Assembly (NCBI RefSeq): GCF_028554725.1
Contig: NC_071669.1
Location: 31,238,001-31,302,000 of the forward strand
Origin: Zeugodacus cucurbitae
Taxonomy: Eukaryota; Arthropoda; Insecta; Diptera; Tephritidae
DNA: 64,000 nucleotides
Reading direction: 5' to 3'
The notes below the pieces were generated by a model, which was not told the origin of the DNA, made no database searches, and saw only the letters and a program-made list of their open reading frames with translations. Below, piece after piece: positions 1-14,200 of the stretch. Each line of letters opens with the position of its first letter. Position 1 is the first letter of the stretch. A program made the position numbers and the translations under genes.

Positions 1-3000
1 TTTATTTGTCGATATTCAACTTGCAAGAATGTGAACTTTGATCTTAAATCTGATAAAAATACAAAATAAATGATTATGAATAAATATTATTTATGTTTTT
101 ATTTGCCGATTAACAACTTACATGAATGTGAACTTTGATCATAAATCAGAGAAAACTCAAAATAAATGATTATCAATAAATGTTCTTTATGTTTCTATTT
201 GTCGATAAACAACTTGCAAGAATGTGAACTTTAATCTTAGATATGATAGAATACAAAATCAATGATTATGAATAAATGTTATTTATGTTTTTATTTGTCG
301 ATAAACAACTTGCAAGAAAGTGAGCTTTGATCTTAAATCTGATAAAATACAAAATAAGTGATAATGAATTAATATTCTTTATGTTTTTATTTGTCGATAT
401 TCAACTTGCAAGAAAGTGAACTTTGATCTTAAATCTGATAAAAATACAAAATCAATGATCATGATGAAATGTTATTTATGTTTCTATTTGTCGATAAACA
501 ACTTGCAAGAAAGTGAACTTTGATCTTAGTTCTGATAAAATACAAAATAAATGATTATGAATAAATATTCTTATGTTTTTATTTGACTATATTCAACTTG
601 CAGGAAAGTGAACTTTGATCAAAAATCTGAGAAAACTCAAAATAAATGATTATCAATAAATGTTCTTTATGTTTCTATTTGTCGATAAACAACTTGCAAG
701 AAAATGAACTTTAATCTTAGATATGATAGAATACAAAATAAATGATTATGAATAAATATTCTTTATGCTTTTATTTGTCGATATTCAACTTGCAAGAAAG
801 TGAACTTTAATCTTAAATATGATAAAATACAAAATAAATGATTTTGAATAAATGTTATTTATGTTTTTACTTGTCGATAAACAACTTGCAGGAAAGTGAG
901 CTTTGAACATAAATCTGATAAAAAACAAAATAAATTATTATGAATAAATATTCTTTATGTTTTTATTTGTCGATATTCAACTTTCAGGAAAGTGAACTTT
1001 GATCATAAATCTGAGAAAACTCAAAATAAATGATTATCAATAAATGTTCTTTATGTTTCTATTTGTCGATAAACAACTTGCAAGAAAGTGAACTTTAATC
1101 TTAGATATGATAGAATACAAAATCAATGATTATGAATAAATGTTATTTATGTTTTTATTTGTCGATAAACAACTTGCAAGAAAGTGAGCTTTGATCTTAA
1201 ATCTGATAAAATACAAAATAAATTATTATGAATAAATATTCTTTATGTTTTTATTTGTCGATATTCAACTTGCAAGAATGTGAACTTTGATCTTAAATCT
1301 GATAAAAATACAAAATAAATGATTATAAATAAATATTATTTATGTTTTTATTTGCCGATTAACAACTTACATGAATGTGAACTTTGATCATAAATCAGAG
1401 AAAACTCAAAATAAATGATTATCAATAAATGTTCTTTATGTTTCTATTTGTCGATAAACAACTTGCAAGAAAGTGAACTTTAATCTTAGATATGATAGAA
1501 TACAAAATCAATGATTATGAATAAATGTTATTTATATTTTTATTTGTCGATAAACAACTTGCAAGAAAGTGAGCTTTAATCTTAGATATGATAGAATACA
1601 AAATAAATGATAATGAATAAATATTCTTTATGCTTTTATTTGTCGATAAACAACTTGCAAGAAAGTGAACTTTAATCTTAAATATGATAAAATACAAAAT
1701 AAATGATTTTGAATAAATATTCTTTATGTTTTTATTTGTCGATATTCAACTTGCAAGAATGTGAACTTTGATCTTAAATCTGATAAAAATACAAAATAAA
1801 TGATTATGAATAAATATTATTTATGTTTTTATTTGCCGATTAACAACTTACATGAATGTGAACTTTGATCATAAATCAGAGAAAACTCAAAATAAATGAT
1901 TATCAATAAATGTTCTTTATGTTTCTATTTGTCGATAAACAACTTGCAAGAATGTGAACTTTAATCTTAGATATGATAGAATACAAAATCAATGATTATG
2001 AATAAATGTTATTTATGTTTTTATTTGTCGATAAACAACTTGCAAGAAAGTGAGCTTTGATCTTAAATCTGATAAAATACAAAATAAGTGATAATGAATT
2101 AATATTCTTTATGTTTTTATTTGTCGATATTCAACTTGCAAGAAAGTGAACTTTGATCTTAAATCTGATAAAAATACAAAATCAATGATCATGATGAAAT
2201 GTTATTTATGTTTCTATTTGTCGATAAACAACTTGCAAGAAAGTGAACTTTGATCTTAGTTCTGATAAAATACAAAATAAATGATTATGAATAAATATTT
2301 TTATGTTTTTATTTGACTATATTCAACTTGCAGGAAAGTGAACTTTGATCAAAAATCTGAAAAAACTCAAAATAAATGATTATCAATAAATGTTCTTTAA
2401 GTTTCTATTTGTCGATAAACAACTTGCAAGAAAGTGAACTTTGATCTTAGTTCTGATAAAATAGAAAATAAATGATTATGAATAAATATTTTTATGTTTT
2501 TATTTGACTACATTCAACTTGCAAGAAAGTGAACTTTGATCTTAAATCTGATAAAAATACAAAATAAATTATTATGAATAAATATTCTTTATGTTTTTAT
2601 TTGTCGATATTCAACTTGCAGGAAAGTGAACTTTGATCATAAATCTGAGAAAAATCAAAATAAATGATTATGAATAAATATTCTTTATGCTTTTATTTGT
2701 CGATATTCAACTTGCAAGAAAGTGAACTTTAATCTTAAATATGATAAAATACAAAATAAATGATTTTGAATAAATGTTATTTATGTTTTTACTTGTCGAT
2801 AAACAACTTGCAGGAAAGTGAGCTTTGAACATAAATCTGATAAAAAACAAAATAAATTATTATGAATAAATATTCTTTATGTTTTTATTTGTCGATATTC
2901 AACTTTCAGGAAAGTGAACTTTGATCATAAATCTGAGAAAACTCAAAATAAATGATTATCAATAAATGTTCTTTATGTTTCTATTTGTCGATAAACAACT

Positions 3001-4314
3001 TGCAAGAAAGTGAACTTTAATCTTAGATATGATAGAATACAAAATCAATGATTATGAATAAATGTTATTTATGTTTTTATTTGTCGATAAACAACTTGCA
3101 AGAAAGTGAGCTTTGATCTTAAATCTGATAAAATACAAAATAAATGATTATGAATAAATATTATTTATGTTTTTATTTGCCGATTAACAACTTACATGAA
3201 TGTGAACTTTGATCATAAATCAGAGAAAACTCAAAATAAATGATTATCAATAAATGTTCTTTATGTTTCTATTTGTCGATAAACAACTTGCAAGAAAGTG
3301 AACTTTAATCTTAGATATGATAGAATACAAAATCAATGATTATGAATAAATGTTATTTATATTTTTATTTGTCGATAAACAACTTGCAAGAAAGTGAGCT
3401 TTAATCTTAGATATGATAGAATACAAAATAAATGATAATGAATAAATATTCTTTATGCTTTTATTTGTCGATAAACAACTTGCAAGAAAGTGAACTTTAA
3501 TCTTAAATATGATAAAATACAAAATAAATGATTTTGAATAAATATTCTTTATGTTTTTATTTGTCGATATTCAACTTGCAAGAATGTGAACTTTGATCTT
3601 AAATCTGATAAAAATACAAAATAAATGATTATGAATAAATATTATTTATGTTTTTATTTGCCGATTAACAACTTACATGAATGTGAACTTTGATCATAAA
3701 TCAGAGAAAACTCAAAATAAATGATTATCAATAAATGTTCTTTATGTTTCTATTTGTCGATAAACAACTTGCAAGAAAGTGAACTTTAATCTTAGATACG
3801 ATAGAATACAAAATCAATGATTATGAATAAATGTTATTTATGTTTTTATTTGTCGATAAACAACTTGCAAGAAAGTGAGCTTTGATCTTAAATCTGATAA
3901 AATACAAAATAAGTGATAATGAATTAATATTCTTTATGTTTTTATTTGTCGATATTCAACTTAAATCAATCTTAAATCTGATAAAAATACAAAATAAATT
4001 ATTATGAATAAATATTCTTTATGTTTTTATTTGTCGATATTCAACTTGCAGGAAAGTGAACTTTGATCATAAATCTGAGAAAAATCAAAATAAATGATTA
4101 TGAATAAATATTCTTTATGCTTTTATTTGTCGATATTCAACTTGCAAGAAAGTGAACTTTAATCTTAAATATGATAAAATACAAAATAAATGATTTTAAA
4201 TAAATGTTATTTATGTGTTTATATGTCGATAAACAACTTGCAAGAAAGTGAGCTTTGATCTTAAATGTGATAAAATACAAAATAAATTATTATGAATAAA
4301 TATTTTTATGTTTT

Positions 4315-4361
4315 TATTTGACTATCTTCAACTTGCAGGAAAGAAATATTTTTATGTTTTT
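4315..4361. repeat. Truncated 46-nt monomer
   Basis: Successive TATTTG landmarks are 46 nt apart instead of ~96. The monomer runs from TATTTGACTATC through CAGGAAAG and then jumps straight into AAATATTTTTATG, losing about 50 bp. The same junction occurs at 8,593-8,639, but the equivalent place near 10,950 has a full monomer. The event therefore predates the 4,278 bp block duplication but is not ancestral to all copies. Confidence 0.8.
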
Positions 4362-5027
4362 ATTTGACTATATTCAACTTGCAGGAAAGTGAACTTTGAT
4401 CAAAAATCTGAGAAAACTCAAAATAAATGATTATCAATAAATGTTCTTTATGTTTCTATTTGTCGATAAACAACTTGCAAGAAAATGAACTTTAATCTTA
4501 GATATGATAGAATACAAAATAAATGATTATGAATAAATATTCTTTATGCTTTTATTTGTCGATATTCAACTTGCAAGAAAGTGAACTTTAATCTTAAATA
4601 TGATAAAATACAAAATAAATGATTTTGAATAAATGTTTTTTATGTTTTTACTTGTCGATAAACAACTTGCAGGAAAGTGAGCTTTGAACATAAATCTGAT
4701 AAAAAACAAAATAAATTATTATGAATAAATATTCTTTATGTTTTTATTTGTCGATATTCAACTTTCAGGAAAGTGAACTTTGATCATAAATCTGAGAAAA
4801 CTCAAAATAAATGATTATCAATAAATGTTCTTTATGTTTCTATTTGTCGATAAACAACTTGCAAGAAAGTGAACTTTAATCTTAGATATGATAGAATACA
4901 AAATCAATGATTATGAATAAATGTTATTTATGTTTTTATTTGTCGATAAACAACTTGCAAGAAAGTGAGCTTTGATCTTAAATCTGATAAAATACAAAAT
5001 AAATTATTATGAATAAATATTCTTTAT

Positions 5028-5039
5028 AACAAATAAAAA
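5028..5039. repeat. Micro-inversion within a monomer
   Basis: The usual CTTTATGTTTTTATTTGTCG is replaced by a segment where AACAAATAAAAA stands before TTTGTCG. The 12 bases are the reverse complement of the local TTTTTATTTGTT-like sequence, and the interval is 5 nt longer. The same change is at 9,306-9,317 in the 4,278 bp partner block. Confidence 0.75.
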
Positions 5040-8000
5040 TTTGTCGATATTCAACTTGCAAGAATGTGAACTTTGATCTTAAATCTGATAAAAATACAAA
5101 ATAAATGATTATGAATAAATATTATTTATGTTTTTATTTGCCGATTAACAACTTACATGAATGTGAACTTTGATCATAAATCAGAGAAAACTCAAAATAA
5201 ATGATTATCAATAAATGTTCTTTATGTTTCTATTTGTCGATAAACAACTTGCAAGAAAGTAAACTTTAATCTTAGATATGATAGAATACAAAATCAATGA
5301 TTATGAATAAATGTTATTTATATTTTTATTTGTCGATAAACAACTTGCAAGAAAGTGAGCTTTAATCTTAGATATGATAGAATACAAAATAAATGATAAT
5401 GAATAAATATTCTTTATGCTTTTATTTGTCGATAAACAACTTGCAAGAAAGTGAACTTTAATCTTAAATATGATAAAATACAAAATAAATGATTTTGAAT
5501 AAATATTCTTTATGTTTTTATTTGTCGATATTCAACTTGCAAGAATGTGAACTTTGATCTTAAATCTGATAAAAATACAAAATAAATGATTATGAATAAA
5601 TATTATTTATGTTTTTATTTGCCGATTAACAACTTACATGAATGTGAACTTTGATCATAAATCAGAGAAAACTCAAAATAAATGATTATCAATAAATGTT
5701 CTTTATGTTTCTATTTGTCGATAAACAACTTGCAAGAAAGTGAACTTTAATCTTAGATATGATAGAATACAAAATCAATGATTATGAATAAATGTTATTT
5801 ATGTTTTTATTTGTCGATAAACAACTTGCAAGAAAGTGAGCTTTGATCTTAAATCTGATAAAATACAAAATAAGTGATAATGAATTAATATTCTTTATGT
5901 TTTTATTTGTCGATATTCAACTTGCAAGAAAGTGAACTTTGATCTTAAATCTGATAAAAATACAAAATCAATGATCATGATGAAATGTTATTTATGTTTC
6001 TATTTGTCGATAAACAACTTGCAAGAAAGTGAACTTTGATCTTAGTTCTGATAAAATACAAAATAAATGATTATGAATAAATATTTTTATGTTTTTATTT
6101 GACTATATTCAACTTGCAGGAAAGTGAACTTTGATCAAAAATCTGAAAAAACTCAAAATAAATGATTATCAATAAATGTTCTTTAAGTTTCTATTTGTCG
6201 ATAAACAACTTGCAAGAAAGTGAACTTTGATCTTAGTTCTGATAAAATAGAAAATAAATGATTAGGAATAAATATTTTTATGTTTTTATTTGACTACATT
6301 CAACTTGCAAGAAAGTGAACTTTGATCTAAAATCTGATAAAAATACAAAATAAATTATTATGAATAAATATTCTTTATGTTTTTATTTGTCGATATTCAA
6401 CTTGCAGGAAAGTGAACTTTGATCATAAATCTGAGAAAAATCAAAATAAATGATTATGAATAAATATTCTTTATGCTTTTATTTGTCGATATTCAACTTG
6501 CAAGAAAGTGAACTTTAATCTTAAATATGATAAAATACAAAATAAATGATTTTGAATAAATGTTATTTATGTTTTTACTTGTCGATAAACAACTTGCAGG
6601 AAAGTGAGCTTTGAACATAAATCTGATAAAAAACAAAATAAATTATTATGAATAAATATTCTTTATGTTTTTATTTGTCGATATTCAACTTTCAGGAAAG
6701 TGAACTTTGATCATAAATCTGAGAAAACTCAAAATAAATGATTATCAATAAATGTTCTTTATGTTTCTATTTGTCGATAAACAACTTGCAAGAAAGTGAA
6801 CTTTAATCTTAGATATGATAGAATACAAAATCAATGATTATGAATAAATGTTATTTATGTTTTTATTTGTCGATAAACAACTTGCAAGAAAGTGAGCTTT
6901 GATCTTAAATCTGATAAAATACAAAATAAATTATTATGAATAAATATTCTTTATGTTTTTATTTGTCGATATTCAACTTGCAAGAATGTGAACTTTGATC
7001 TTAAATCTGATAAAAATACAAAATAAATGATTATGAATAAATATTATTTATGTTTTTATTTGCCGATTAACAACTTACATGAATGTGAACTTTGATCATA
7101 AATCAGAGAAAACTCAAAATAAATGATTATCAATAAATGTTCTTTATGTTTCTATTTGTCGATAAACAACTTGCAAGAAAGTGAACTTTAATCTTAGATA
7201 TGATAGAATACAAAATCAATGATTATGAATAAATGTTATTTATATTTTTATTTGTCGATAAACAACTTGCAAGAAAGTGAGCTTTAATCTTAGATATGAT
7301 AGAATACAAAATAAATGATAATGAATAAATATTCTTTATGCTTTTATTTGTCGATAAACAACTTGCAAGAAAGTGAACTTTAATCTTAAATATGATAAAA
7401 TACAAAATAAATGATTTTGAATAAATATTCTTTATGTTTTTATTTGTCGATATTCAACTTGCAAGAATGTGAACTTTGATCTTAAATCTGATAAAAATAC
7501 AAAATAAATGATTATGAATAAATATTATTTATGTTTTTATTTGCCGATTAACAACTTACATGAATGTGAACTTTGATCATAAATCAGAGAAAACTCAAAA
7601 TAAATGATTATCAATAAATGTTCTTTATGTTTCTATTTGTCGATAAACAACTTGCAAGAAAGTGAACTTTAATCTTAGATATGATAGAATACAAAATCAA
7701 TGATTATGAATAAATGTTATTTATGTTTTTATTTGTCGATAAACAACTTGCAAGAAAGTGAGCTTTGATCTTAAATCTGATAAAATACAAAATAAGTGAT
7801 AATGAATTAATATTCTTTATGTTTTTATTTGTCGATATTCAACTTGCAAGAAAGTGAACTTTGATCTTAAATCTGATAAAAATACAAAATCAATGATCAT
7901 GATGAAATGTTATTTATGTTTCTATTTGTCGATAAACAACTTGCAAGAAAGTGAACTTTGATCTTAGTTCTGATAAAATACAAAATAAATGATTATGAAT

Positions 8001-11000
8001 AAATATTTTTATGTTTTTATTTGACTATATTCAACTTGCAGGAAAGTGAACTTTGATCAAAAATCTGAAAAAACTCAAAATAAATGATTATCAATAAATG
8101 TTCTTTAAGTTTCTATTTGTCGATAAACAACTTGCAAGAAAGTGAACTTTGATCTTAGTTCTGATAAAATAGAAAATAAATGATTATGAATAAATATTTT
8201 TATGTTTTTATTTGACTACATTCAACTTGCAAGAAAGTGAACTTTGATCTTAAATCTGATAAAAATACAAAATAAATTATTATGAATAAATATTCTTTAT
8301 GTTTTTATTTGTCGATATTCAACTTGCAGGAAAGTGAACTTTGATCATAAATCTGAGAAAAATCAAAATAAATGATTATGAATAAATATTCTTTATGCTT
8401 TTATTTGTCGATATTCAACTTGCAAGAAAGTGAACTTTAATCTTAAATATGATAAAATACAAAATAAATGATTTTAAATAAATGTTATTTATGTGTTTAT
8501 ATGTCGATAAACAACTTGCAAGAAAGTGAGCTTTGATCTTAAATGTGATAAAATACAAAATAAATTATTATGAATAAATATTTTTATGTTTTTATTTGAC
8601 TATCTTCAACTTGCAGGAAAGAAATATTTTTATGTTTTTATTTGACTATATTCAACTTGCAGGAAAGTGAACTTTGATCAAAAATCTGAGAAAACTCAAA
8701 ATAAATGATTATCAATAAATGTTCTTTATGTTTCTATTTGTCGATAAACAACTTGCAAGAAAATGAACTTTAATCTTAGATATGATAGAATACAAAATAA
8801 ATGATTATGAATAAATATTCTTTATGCTTTTATTTGTCGATATTCAACTTGCAAGAAAGTGAACTTTAATCTTAAATATGATAAAATACAAAATAAATGA
8901 TTTTGAATAAATGTTATTTATGTTTTTACTTGTCGATAAACAACTTGCAGGAAAGTGAGCTTTGAACATAAATCTGATAAAAAACAAAATAAATTATTAT
9001 GAATAAATATTCTTTATGTTTTTATTTGTCGATATTCAACTTTCAGGAAAGTGAACTTTGATCATAAATCTGAGAAAACTCAAAATAAATGATTATCAAT
9101 AAATGTTCTTTATGTTTCTATTTGTCGATAAACAACTTGCAAGAAAGTGAACTTTAATCTTAGATATGATAGAATACAAAATCAATGATTATGAATAAAT
9201 GTTATTTATGTTTTTATTTGTCGATAAACAACTTGCAAGAAAGTGAGCTTTGATCTTAAATCTGATAAAATACAAAATAAATTATTATGAATTAATATTC
9301 TTTATAACAAATAAAAATTTGTCGATATTCAACTTGCAAGAATGTGAACTTTGATCTTAAATCTGATAAAAATACAAAATAAATGATTATGAATAAATAT
9401 TATTTATGTTTTTATTTGCCGATTAACAACTTACATGAATGTGAACTTTGATCATAAATCAGAGAAAACTCAAAATAAATGATTATCAATAAATGTTCTT
9501 TATGTTTCTATTTGTCGATAAACAACTTGCAAGAAAGTAAACTTTAATCTTAGATATGATAGAATACAAAATCAATGATTATGAATAAATGTTATTTATA
9601 TTTTTATTTGTCGATAAACAACTTGCAAGAAAGTGAGCTTTAATCTTAGATATGATAGAATACAAAATAAATGATAATGAATAAATATTCTTTATGCTTT
9701 TATTTGTCGATAAACAACTTGCAAGAATGTGAACTTTAATCTTAAATATGATAAAATACAAAATAAATGATTTTGAATAAATATTCTTTATGTTTTTATT
9801 TGTCGATATTCAACTTGCAAGAATGTGAACTTTGATCTTAAATCTGATAAAAATACAAAATAAATGATTATGAATAAATATTATTTATGTTTTTATTTGC
9901 CGATTAACAACTTACATGAATGTGAACTTTGATCATAAATCAGAGAAAACTCAAAATAAATGATTATCAATAAATGTTCTTTATGTTTCTATTTGTCGAT
10001 AAACAACTTGCAAGAAAGTGAACTTTAATCTTAGATATGATAGAATACAAAATCAATGATTATGAATAAATGTTATTTATGTTTTTATTTGTCGATAAAC
10101 AACTTGCAAGAAAGTGAGCTTTGATCTTAAATCTGATAAAATACAAAATAAGTGATAATGAATTAATATTCTTTATGTTTTTATTTGTCGATATTCAACT
10201 TGCAAGAAAGTGAACTTTGATCTTAAATCTGATAAAAATACAAAATCAATGATCATGATGAAATGTTATTTATGTTTCTATTTGTCGATAAACAACTTGC
10301 AAGAAAGTGAACTTTGATCTTAGTTCTGATAAAATACAAAATAAATGATTATGAATAAATATTTTTATGTTTTTATTTGACTATATTCAACTTGCAGGAA
10401 AGTGAACTTTGATCAAAAATCTGAAAAAACTCAAAATAAATGATTATCAATAAATGTTCTTTAAGTTTCTATTTGTCGATAAACAACTTGCAAGAAAGTG
10501 AACTTTGATCTTAGTTCTGATAAAATAGAAAATAAATGATTATGAATAAATATTTTTATGTTTTTATTTGACTACACTCAACTTGCAAGAAAGTGAACTT
10601 TGATCTTAAATCTGATAAAAATACAAAATAAATTATTATGAATAAATATTCTTTATGTTTTTATTTGTCGATATTCAACTTGCAGGAAAGTGAACTTTGA
10701 TCATAAATCTGAGAAAAATCAAAATAAATGATTATGAACAAATATTCTTTATGCTTTTATTTGTCGATATTCAACTTGCAAGAAAGTGAACTTTAATCTT
10801 AAATATGATAAAATACAAAATAAATGATTTTAAATAAATGTTATTTATGTGTTTATATGTCGATAAACAACTTGCAAGAACGTGAGCTTTGATCTTAAAT
10901 GTGATAAAATACAAAATAAATTATTATGAATAAATATTTTTATGTTTTTATTTGACTATCTTCAACTTGCAGGAAAGTGAACTTTGATCAAAAATCTGAG

Positions 11001-11279
11001 AAAACTCAAAATAAATGATTATCAATAAATGTTCTTTATGTTTCTATTTGTCGATAAACAACTTGCAAGAAAATGAACTTTAATCTTAGATATGATAGAA
11101 TACAAAATAAATGATTATGAATAAATATTCTTTATGCTTTTATTTGTCGATATTCAACTTGCAAGAAAGTGAACTTTAATCTTAAATATGATAAAATACA
11201 AAATAAATGATTTTGAATAAATGTTATTTATGTTTTTACTTGTCGATAAACAACTTGCAAGAAAGTGAACTTTAATCTT

Positions 11280-14200
11280 AAATCTGATAAAAATACAAAA
11301 TCAATGATTATGAATAAATGTTATTTATGTTTTTATTTGTCGATAAACAACTTGCAAGAAAGTGAGCTTTGATCTTAAATCTGATAAAATACAAAATAAA
11401 TTATTATGAATAAATATTCTTTATGTTTTTATTTGTCGATATTCAACTTGCAAGAATGTGAACTTTGATCTTAAATCTGATAAAAATACAAAATAAATGA
11501 TTATAAATAAATATTATTTATGTTTTTATTTGCCGATTAACAACTTACATGAATGTGAACTTTGATCATAAATCAGAGAAAACTCAAAATAAATGATTAT
11601 CAATAAATGTTCTTTATGTTTCTATTTGTCGATAAACAACTTGCAAGAAAGTGAACTTTAATCTTAGATATGATAGAATACAAAATCAATGATTATGAAT
11701 AAATGTTATTTATGTTTTTATTTGTCGATAAACAACTTGCAAGAAAGTGAGCTTTAATCTTAGATATGATAGAATACAAAATAAATGATAATGAATAAAT
11801 ATTCTTTATGCTTTTATTTGTCGATATTCAACTTGTAAGAAAGTGAACTTTAATCTTAAATATGATAAAATACAAAATAAATGATTTTGAATAAATGTTG
11901 TTTATGTTTTTATTTGTCGATAAACAACTTGCAAGAAAGTGAGCTTTGATCTTAAATCTGATAAAATACAAAATAAATTATTATGAATAAATATTCTTTA
12001 TGTTTTTATTTGTCGATATTCAACTTGCAAGAATGTGAACTTTGATCTTAAATCTGATAAAAATACAAAATAAATGATTATGAATAAATATTATTTATGT
12101 TTTTATTTGCCGATTAACAACTTACATGAATGTGAACTTTGATCATAAATCAGAGAAAACTCAAAATAAATGATTATCAATAAATGTTCTTTATGTTTCT
12201 ATTTGTCGATAAACAACTTGCAAGAAAGTGAACTTTAATCTTAGATATGATAGAATACAAAATCAATGATTATGAATAAATGTTATTTATGTTTTTATTT
12301 GTCGATAAACAACTTGCAAGAAAGTGAGCTTTGATCTTAAATCTGATAAAATACAAAATAAGTGATAATGAATTAATATTCTTTATGTTTTTATTTGTGA
12401 TATTCAACTTGCAAGAAAGTGAACTTTGATCTTAAATCAGATAAAAATACAAAATAAATTATTATGAATAAATATTCTTTATGTTTTTATTTGTCGATAT
12501 TCAACTTGCAAGAAAGTGAACTTTGATCTTAAATCTGATAAAAATACAAAATCAATGATCATGATGAAATGTTATTTATGTTTCTATTTGTCGATAAACA
12601 ACTTGCAAGAAAGTGAACTTTGATCTTAGTTCTGATAAAATACAAAATAAATGATTATGAATAAATATTTTCATGTTTTTATTTGACTATATTCAACTTG
12701 CAGGAAAGTGAACTTTGATCAAAAATCTGAGAAAACTCAAAATAAATTATTATCAATAAATGTTCTTTATGTTTCTATTTGTCGATAAACAACTTGCAAG
12801 AAAATGAACTTTAATCTTAGATATGATAGAATACAAAATAAATGATTATGAATAAATATTCTTTATGCTTTTATTTGTCGATATTCAACTTGCAAGAAAG
12901 TGAACTTTAATCTTAAATATGATAAAATACAAAATAAATGATTTTGAATAAATGTTATTTATGTTTTTACTTGTCGATAAACAACTTGCAAGAAAGTGAA
13001 CTTTAATCTTAAGTCTGATAAAATACAAAATAAATGATTATGAATATATGTTCTTTATGTTTCTATATGTCGATAAATAACTTGCAAGAAAGTGAACTTT
13101 GATCTTAAATCTGATAAAAATACAAAATCAATGATTATGAATAAATGTTATTTATGTTTTTATTTGTCGATAAACAACTTGCAAGAAAGTGAGCTTTGAT
13201 CTTAAATCTGATAAAATACAAAATAAATTATTATGAATAAATATTCTTTATGTTTTTATTTGTCGATATTCAACTTGCAAGAATGTGAACATTGATCATA
13301 AATCAGAGAAAACTCAAAATAAAGGATTATCAATAAATGTTCTTTATGTTTCTATTTGTCGATAAACAACTTGCAAGAAAGTGAACTTTAATCTTAGATA
13401 TGATAGAATACAAAATCAATGATTATGAATAAATGTTATTTATGTTTTTATTTGTCGATAAACAACTTGCAAGAAAGTGAGCTTTAATCTTAGATATGAT
13501 AGAATACAAAATAAATGATAATGAATAAATATTCTTTATGCTTTTATTTGTCGATATTCAACTTGTAAGAAAGTGAACTTTAATCTTAAATATGATAAAA
13601 TACAAAATAAATGATTTTGAATAAATGTTGTTTATGTTTTTATTTGTCGATAAACAACTTGCAAGAAAGTGAGCTTTGATCTTAAATCTGATAAAATACA
13701 AAATAAATTATTATGAATAAATATTCTTTATGTTTTTATTTGTCGATATTCAACTTGCAAGAAAGTGAACTTTAATCTTAGATATGATAGAATACAAAAT
13801 CAATGATTATGAATAAATGTTATTTATGTTTTTATTTGTCGATAAATAACTTGCAAGAAAGTGAGCTTTGATCTTAAATCTGATAAAATACAAAATAAGT
13901 GATAATGAATTAATATTCTTTATGTTTTTATTTGTCGATATTCAACTTGCAAGAAAGTGAACTTTGATCTTAAATCTGATAAAAATACAAAATAAATTAT
14001 TATGAATAAATATTCTTTATGTTTTTATTTGTCGATATTCAACTTGCAAGAAAGTGAACTTTGATCTTAAATCTGATAAAAATACAAAATCAATGATCAT
14101 GATGAAATGTTATTTATGTTTCTATTTGTCGATAAACAACTTGCAAGAAAGTGAACTTTGATCTTAGTTCTGATAAAATACAAAATAAATGATTATGAAT

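Larger units (their letters stand above)
3975..10823. repeat. Pair of ~2.57 kb blocks at 4,278 bp offset
   Basis: First copy about 3,975-6,545, second about 8,253-10,823. Shared private variants keep the exact offset of 4,278: a 46-nt truncated monomer (4,315 and 8,593), a small inverted segment (5,028 and 9,306), and the GATCATGATG marker (5,971 and 10,249). They part near 6,547/10,825, where GATTTTGAATAAATG becomes GATTTTAAATAAATG. Edges estimated by eye. Confidence 0.75.
1..11270. repeat. Higher-order repeat zone 1 (~1.8-2.4 kb units)
   Basis: A recognisable monomer string (marker beginning at 1,515) recurs at 3,340, 5,301, 7,223 and 9,579, so spacings are 1,825, 1,961, 1,922 and 2,356 bp, near 19, 20, 20 and 24.5 monomers. 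Position 1 matches 1,731 (offset 1,730, 18 monomers), and a GATCATGATGAAATG variant at 457 recurs at 2,187. Differences in unit length come from gain or loss of whole monomers and from truncated monomers near 3,960, 4,315 and 8,595. The block from about 3,975 to 6,545 is repeated at about 8,253 to 10,823 at a constant offset of 4,278 bp, so copies were also amplified in multi-unit blocks. Confidence 0.85.
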
